Source of the DNA: Polynucleobacter corsicus
GTDB lineage: Bacteria > Pseudomonadota > Gammaproteobacteria > Burkholderiales > Burkholderiaceae
NCBI RefSeq assembly: GCF_018688255.1
Contig: NZ_CP061314.1
Span: 1,054,001 to 1,118,000, forward strand
DNA: 64,000 nt
Direction of reading: 5' to 3'
The notes beneath the pieces are model-generated. The model did no database searches. It saw only the letters and a list, made by a program, of their open reading frames with translations, and had not been told where the DNA came from. Shown here one piece after another: positions 60,954-64,000 of the stretch. Every line of letters starts with the position of its first letter. Position 1 is the stretch's first letter. The translations under genes and the position numbers were made by a program.

Positions 60954-62732
60954 TTAGAAAGTACGTTCTTTAGGAGGGAAAGACTCAACAGTCAATGGCT
61001 TGAGGACAACTGGCTTATAGTCAAGTCGGTTACCTTCGCTATACCAAAGCGTGTGCTTCATCCAGTGCTCATCATCACGCTCTTGATGGTCATCATGTGA
61101 ATGTGCGCCGCGACTTTCTTTGCGAGCAGCCGCTGAAATCATGGTCGCGTTTGCCGCTTCAATTAAGTTTGCAACTTCTAAAGCTTCGATACGTGCCGTA
61201 TTGAAAATCTCAGACTTATCCTTAAGCCATATGTGCTTAGCGCGCTCAGTTAACTTAGCCATTTGACGAACACCCTCGTCCATCAACTCTTGATTACGGA
61301 ATACCCCGGCGTATTTCTGCATAGTCTTACGAATATCGTTTGCAACATCTTGGGCATACTCACCAGAGGAGGACTCATCAAGAGCAGCAATACGAGCTAG
61401 AGTTTGCTCACCAGCATTTGCAGGCAATGGCTTAAATTCACGATTCTTGAGATCCATAGCAACAATGTGATTACCTGCAGCGCGACCAAATACTAACAAG
61501 TCGAGCAATGAGTTCGTACCCAAACGGTTTGCGCCGTGAACGGATACGCAAGAGCACTCTCCAATGGCGTACAAGCCATTAACGATGTCGTTATGCTTGC
61601 CATTACCTGGCACAACTACTTGCCCGTTGATATTGGTAGGAATACCGCCCATCTGATAGTGGATAGTTGGCACAACTGGAATTGGCTCTTTAGTAACGTC
61701 AACGTTAGCAAAATTGATACCGATTTCATAGACAGAAGGCAAACGCTTCATGATGGTTTCAGCACCAATGTGCGTTAAATCGAGAACTACGTAATCGCCA
61801 TTCGGGCCACAACCGCGCCCTTCTTTGATCTCTTGGTCCATGCAGCGTGAAATGAAATCACGTGGAGCCAAGTCTTTATAAGTAGGAGCATAACGCTCCA
61901 TAAAACGCTCGCCATCCTTGTTGCGCAAGATAGCGCCCTCACCGCGGCAACCCTCTGTTAAAAGTACGCCCGCACCAGCTACACCCGTTGGGTGGAATTG
62001 CCAAAACTCCATGTCTTCTAATGGAATGCCTGCACGTGCTGCGAGACCCATACCATCGCCGGTATTAATAAATGCGTTTGTCGATGCATCCCAAATACGA
62101 CCCGCACCGCCAGTAGCCATCATGACTACTTTGGTTTCTAAAATATACACTTGGCCCGTTTCCATTTCGAGCGCAGTCACACCAACCACATCACCTGCGT
62201 CATCACGAATCAAATCCAGAGCCAACCACTCAACGAAGAAGTTTGTTTTTGCACGAACGTTACGCTGGTACAAGGTATGCAACATGGCATGACCAGTACG
62301 ATCCGCTGCAGCGCAAGCACGTTGGACAGCTTTCTCGCCATAGTTTGCTGTGTGTCCACCAAATGGACGCTGATAGATAGTGCCATCAGGATTGCGGTCA
62401 AAAGGCATACCGTAGTGCTCAAGCTCATAAACAACTTTGGGAGCTTCGCGGCACATAAACTCGATCACGTCTTGGTCACCTAACCAGTCTGAACCTTTGA
62501 TCGTGTCGTAAAAATGATAGTGCCAGTTGTCTTCACTCATATTACCGAGTGAAGCACCAATACCGCCCTGGGCAGCAACGGTATGCGAACGTGTTGGGAA
62601 AACTTTAGTTAATACCGCAACATTCAGGCCAGCTTCTGCTAACTGCAAAGAAGCGCGCATACCTGAACCACCTGCACCGATAATTACCGCGTCGAACCGA
62701 CGGCGTGGCAACACTTTTTTAATCGCGGTCAT
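60954..62732 (-). CDS. sdhA: Succinate dehydrogenase flavoprotein subunit
   Basis: The FAD subunit of complex II, oxidising succinate to fumarate. From the ATG at 62732 (MTAIKKVLPRRRFDAVIIG) it has 592 residues. FAD-binding blocks VIIGAGGSGMRASLQL and SHTVAAQGGIGASLGNM (with the FAD-linked His), the EFWQFHPTGVAGAGVLLTEG substrate block and GANRLGTNSLLDLLVFGRAAG are visible. A longer in-frame start (62774) would overlap sdhD and is rejected. Four bases separate it from sdhD. Confidence 0.96.
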   Translation of the reverse strand: MTAIKKVLPRRRFDAVIIGAGGSGMRASLQLAEAGLNVAVLTKVFPTRSHTVAAQGGIGASLGNMSEDNWHYHFYDTIKGSDWLGDQDVIEFMCREAPKVVYELEHYGMPFDRNPDGTIYQRPFGGHTANYGEKAVQRACAAADRTGHAMLHTLYQRNVRAKTNFFVEWLALDLIRDDAGDVVGVTALEMETGQVYILETKVVMMATGGAGRIWDASTNAFINTGDGMGLAARAGIPLEDMEFWQFHPTGVAGAGVLLTEGCRGEGAILRNKDGERFMERYAPTYKDLAPRDFISRCMDQEIKEGRGCGPNGDYVVLDLTHIGAETIMKRLPSVYEIGINFANVDVTKEPIPVVPTIHYQMGGIPTNINGQVVVPGNGKHNDIVNGLYAIGECSCVSVHGANRLGTNSLLDLLVFGRAAGNHIVAMDLKNREFKPLPANAGEQTLARIAALDESSSGEYAQDVANDIRKTMQKYAGVFRNQELMDEGVRQMAKLTERAKHIWLKDKSEIFNTARIEALEVANLIEAANATMISAAARKESRGAHSHDDHQERDDEHWMKHTLWYSEGNRLDYKPVVLKPLTVESFPPKERTF

Positions 62733-62736
62733 TGAA

Positions 62737-63102
62737 TTACACTTTCCACAAAATTTGTACGGCATAAGCCGCACAGGCTACGAGATATAAAACAGTTAAC
62801 ACTTGAAGCGTTAGACGAATGCTGACAGGCTTGATGTAATCCATCCAGACATCACGAATGCCAATCCAAGCGTGATAGAACAAGCTGATGAAAAATAATA
62901 GCGTCAAGAGCTTCATGAACTGGTTGCTAAATAAGGCAGCCCAGCCCTCATAAGTCGCACTACCGGTGATGCAATAGTCCACCAAAAGAACGATCGTAAA
63001 AACTACCATCACGATGGCTGTGGCGCGCTGAATAATCCACTCTTTGAGGCCGTAATGGGCGCCAACAACTAAGCGCTTAGGTCCAATTTGATAAATAGGC
63101 AT
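62737..63102 (-). CDS. sdhD: Succinate dehydrogenase membrane anchor subunit
   Basis: A 121-residue membrane protein with three helices. It has the HYGLKEWIIQRATAIVMV block (Ser/Arg quinone-site region) and the heme-ligand histidine in FYHAWIGIRDVWMDY, typical of SdhD. It lies 25 bases after sdhC. Confidence 0.94.
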   Translation of the reverse strand: MPIYQIGPKRLVVGAHYGLKEWIIQRATAIVMVVFTIVLLVDYCITGSATYEGWAALFSNQFMKLLTLLFFISLFYHAWIGIRDVWMDYIKPVSIRLTLQVLTVLYLVACAAYAVQILWKV

Positions 63103-63127
63103 TCGATTTCCTTAAATAGAGAAGCGC

Positions 63128-63547
63128 TTAGTACAAGCCGAATAATTTGAGGCCAACAATCGCAGTTAGAGCAAGCCCTAAGCAAAATACGAAAATCGCA
63201 GAGCGGTTGGCATCAGCCTTTTCAACGCCGATCTCCAAATCCAGCAAGAGATAGCGAATTCCAGCACAAAAATGGTGCAAAAAAGACCAAATCAACCCAA
63301 GAAGAACAATTTTTGCTAGCGCATGACCGGTAATTGACTGAAAGGTTTGATAACTCATCTCAGAAGCTAAGCTTTGATCTAAGAGGTAAAGCAAGAATGG
63401 CAACATCAAGAACAGGGCAGCTCCACTGATGCGGTGAAGAATGGAAACTTTCCCAGCCCAAGGAAGGCGGTACTTGATCAACTGAGCAAGACCAATATTT
63501 CGGAAAACGGGTCTGTCTTTTTTTACATTTTGCTGTGCGTCAACCAT
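63128..63547 (-). CDS. sdhC: Succinate dehydrogenase cytochrome b556 subunit
   Basis: A three-helix membrane protein carrying half of the heme b site. The 139-residue form starts at the ATG 63547 (MVDAQQNVKKDRPVFRNI); a TTG at 63559 is less likely. It has the HRISGAALFLMLPFLLYLLD block and the heme-binding His in FLHHFCAGIRYLLLDLEIG. First gene of the sdhCDAB-sdhE-gltA run. Confidence 0.95.
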   Translation of the reverse strand: MVDAQQNVKKDRPVFRNIGLAQLIKYRLPWAGKVSILHRISGAALFLMLPFLLYLLDQSLASEMSYQTFQSITGHALAKIVLLGLIWSFLHHFCAGIRYLLLDLEIGVEKADANRSAIFVFCLGLALTAIVGLKLFGLY

Positions 63548-63591
63548 GGGCAATCTCAATCTTTCGGTGGAGGTTCAGTGCGGTTTTGTTG

Positions 63592-63601
63592 TGTTGCAAC
63601 A
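63592..63601. promoter_or_regulatory. Palindrome upstream of sdhC
   Basis: TGTTGCAACA is a perfect 10-bp palindrome in the 141 bases between the GntR gene and sdhC, 45 bases before the sdhC ATG, next to a TAGAAT that could be a -10 box on the minus strand. The rest of 63548-63688 shows no other clear signal and no GntR terminator. Confidence 0.3.
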
Positions 63602-63688
63602 TATTCTATTAGAAACCTGCGGTTGGTGGGGACTTTTTAGCGTTTAAGGGGGTTAAAAACTGGTTTTTGCTGATTTTGAGTGTACAAC

Positions 63689-64000
63689 CTAGTTCAATTT
63701 ATTATCGTAATGCTGGCCATCAGTGTCATATCTAGCGCGTCGAATTTCTACTGGTTTATTCCCGTAGGTAAAAGCCACACGCTCTACAGAAAGTAAGGCG
63801 GCACCCTCTGAAACTTGCAGGTATTTAGCGAGGTTTGGGCCTGCCAACACGGCCTTGATTTTTTCCTCTGCCCGAACCATATGCGTGGCATATTTAGACT
63901 CATAAAAGGCGTACATCGGACCAGGCCAAGCATTGAGAGTCTCTAAATTTAGACCCTTAAAGCGGGCCTCTGGTAGCCAAATTTCTTCAAAAACGATAGG
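63689..64000 (-). CDS. GntR-family regulator, UTRA effector domain (5' part cut by window edge)
   Basis: The C-terminal 103 residues of a HutC-type GntR regulator; the DNA-binding part lies beyond the right edge. The frame is open to the edge, and IVFEEIWLPEARFKGL, MVRAEEKIKAVLAGPNLAKYL, LLSVERVAFTYGNKPVEIRRARYDTDGQHY are typical of the UTRA domain that senses small ligands. It lies upstream of sdhC on the same strand, a placement known from other Burkholderiales. It may regulate the succinate dehydrogenase genes. Confidence 0.88.
   Translation of the reverse strand, partial: PIVFEEIWLPEARFKGLNLETLNAWPGPMYAFYESKYATHMVRAEEKIKAVLAGPNLAKYLQVSEGAALLSVERVAFTYGNKPVEIRRARYDTDGQHYDNKLN

Noticed and set aside
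61918..62292. A 124-codon open frame opposite sdhA
   Set aside because: Antisense to a conserved gene, with low-complexity proline/serine content and no ribosome binding site.

Overview
The window reads as bacterial chromosome from a betaproteobacterium of the order Burkholderiales, most likely Polynucleobacter or a close relative. The evidence is the conserved block sdhCDAB-sdhE-gltA-leuC-(small lipoprotein)-leuD-leuB-asd-fimV-truA-(bactofilin/M23)-trpF-trpB-trpA-accD-folC-dedD-cvpA-purF-metZ, dense packing, and a base composition that is clearly not GC-rich, unlike most Burkholderia. This assignment is inference from gene order and protein family resemblance; no search was run. I saw no rRNA, tRNA, CRISPR array, insertion sequence or prophage gene, and no intergenic stretch longer than about 170 bases.

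Layout. 1-2.3 kb: end of a MipA/OmpV-type outer membrane protein, an M48 metalloprotease lipoprotein and an uncharacterised exported protein. 2.4-8.6 kb: a LysR regulator divergent from gcl-hyi-glxR (glyoxylate to glycerate), followed closely by a YqiA-like esterase and a DUF3108 protein. 8.6-13.6 kb (mostly minus strand): a potassium-channel-like protein, then mltG-tmk-holB-tatD-ankyrin. 13.6-25.3 kb: housekeeping and stress genes including ygfZ, an NRDE protein, selO, msrB, yciB, a BolA protein, a parvulin isomerase, gloA, a FemAB-like acyltransferase, ybiT, yhhQ and gcdH. 25.3-27.2 kb: mnmH, a thioesterase and a DUF442-type phosphatase-like protein.

27.2-40.4 kb is the main accessory region. 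It is a sulfur-oxidation locus read on the minus strand: an ArsR regulator, soxC, soxD, soxY, soxZ, soxA, soxX, soxB, a periplasmic DsrE-like protein, a metallo-beta-lactamase-fold hydrolase, a small cytochrome c and three YeeE/YedE-type transporters. Divergent from the ArsR gene are modB and modC (molybdate ABC permease and ATPase, with no modA here), then a Tat-exported high-potential iron-sulfur protein. Because SoxC is a molybdenum enzyme, the transporter and the HiPIP make functional sense as a cofactor supply and an electron acceptor. A near-perfect palindrome built on a 10-bp direct repeat lies in the ArsR/modB divergent region and is the best operator candidate in the window.

40.4-64 kb is one long minus-strand run of core metabolism (TCA cycle, leucine, tryptophan, methionine, purine, folate, fatty acid and cell-envelope genes) that ends at a clear bidirectional terminator (40445-40471) shared with the HiPIP gene. 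A GntR-family regulator upstream of sdhC is cut by the right edge. No wholly new system was identified. The points most worth a second look are the sox/modBC/HiPIP arrangement, its operator and cysteine-bearing ArsR protein, the soxX-soxB intergenic hairpin, and several short palindromes at regulatory positions.
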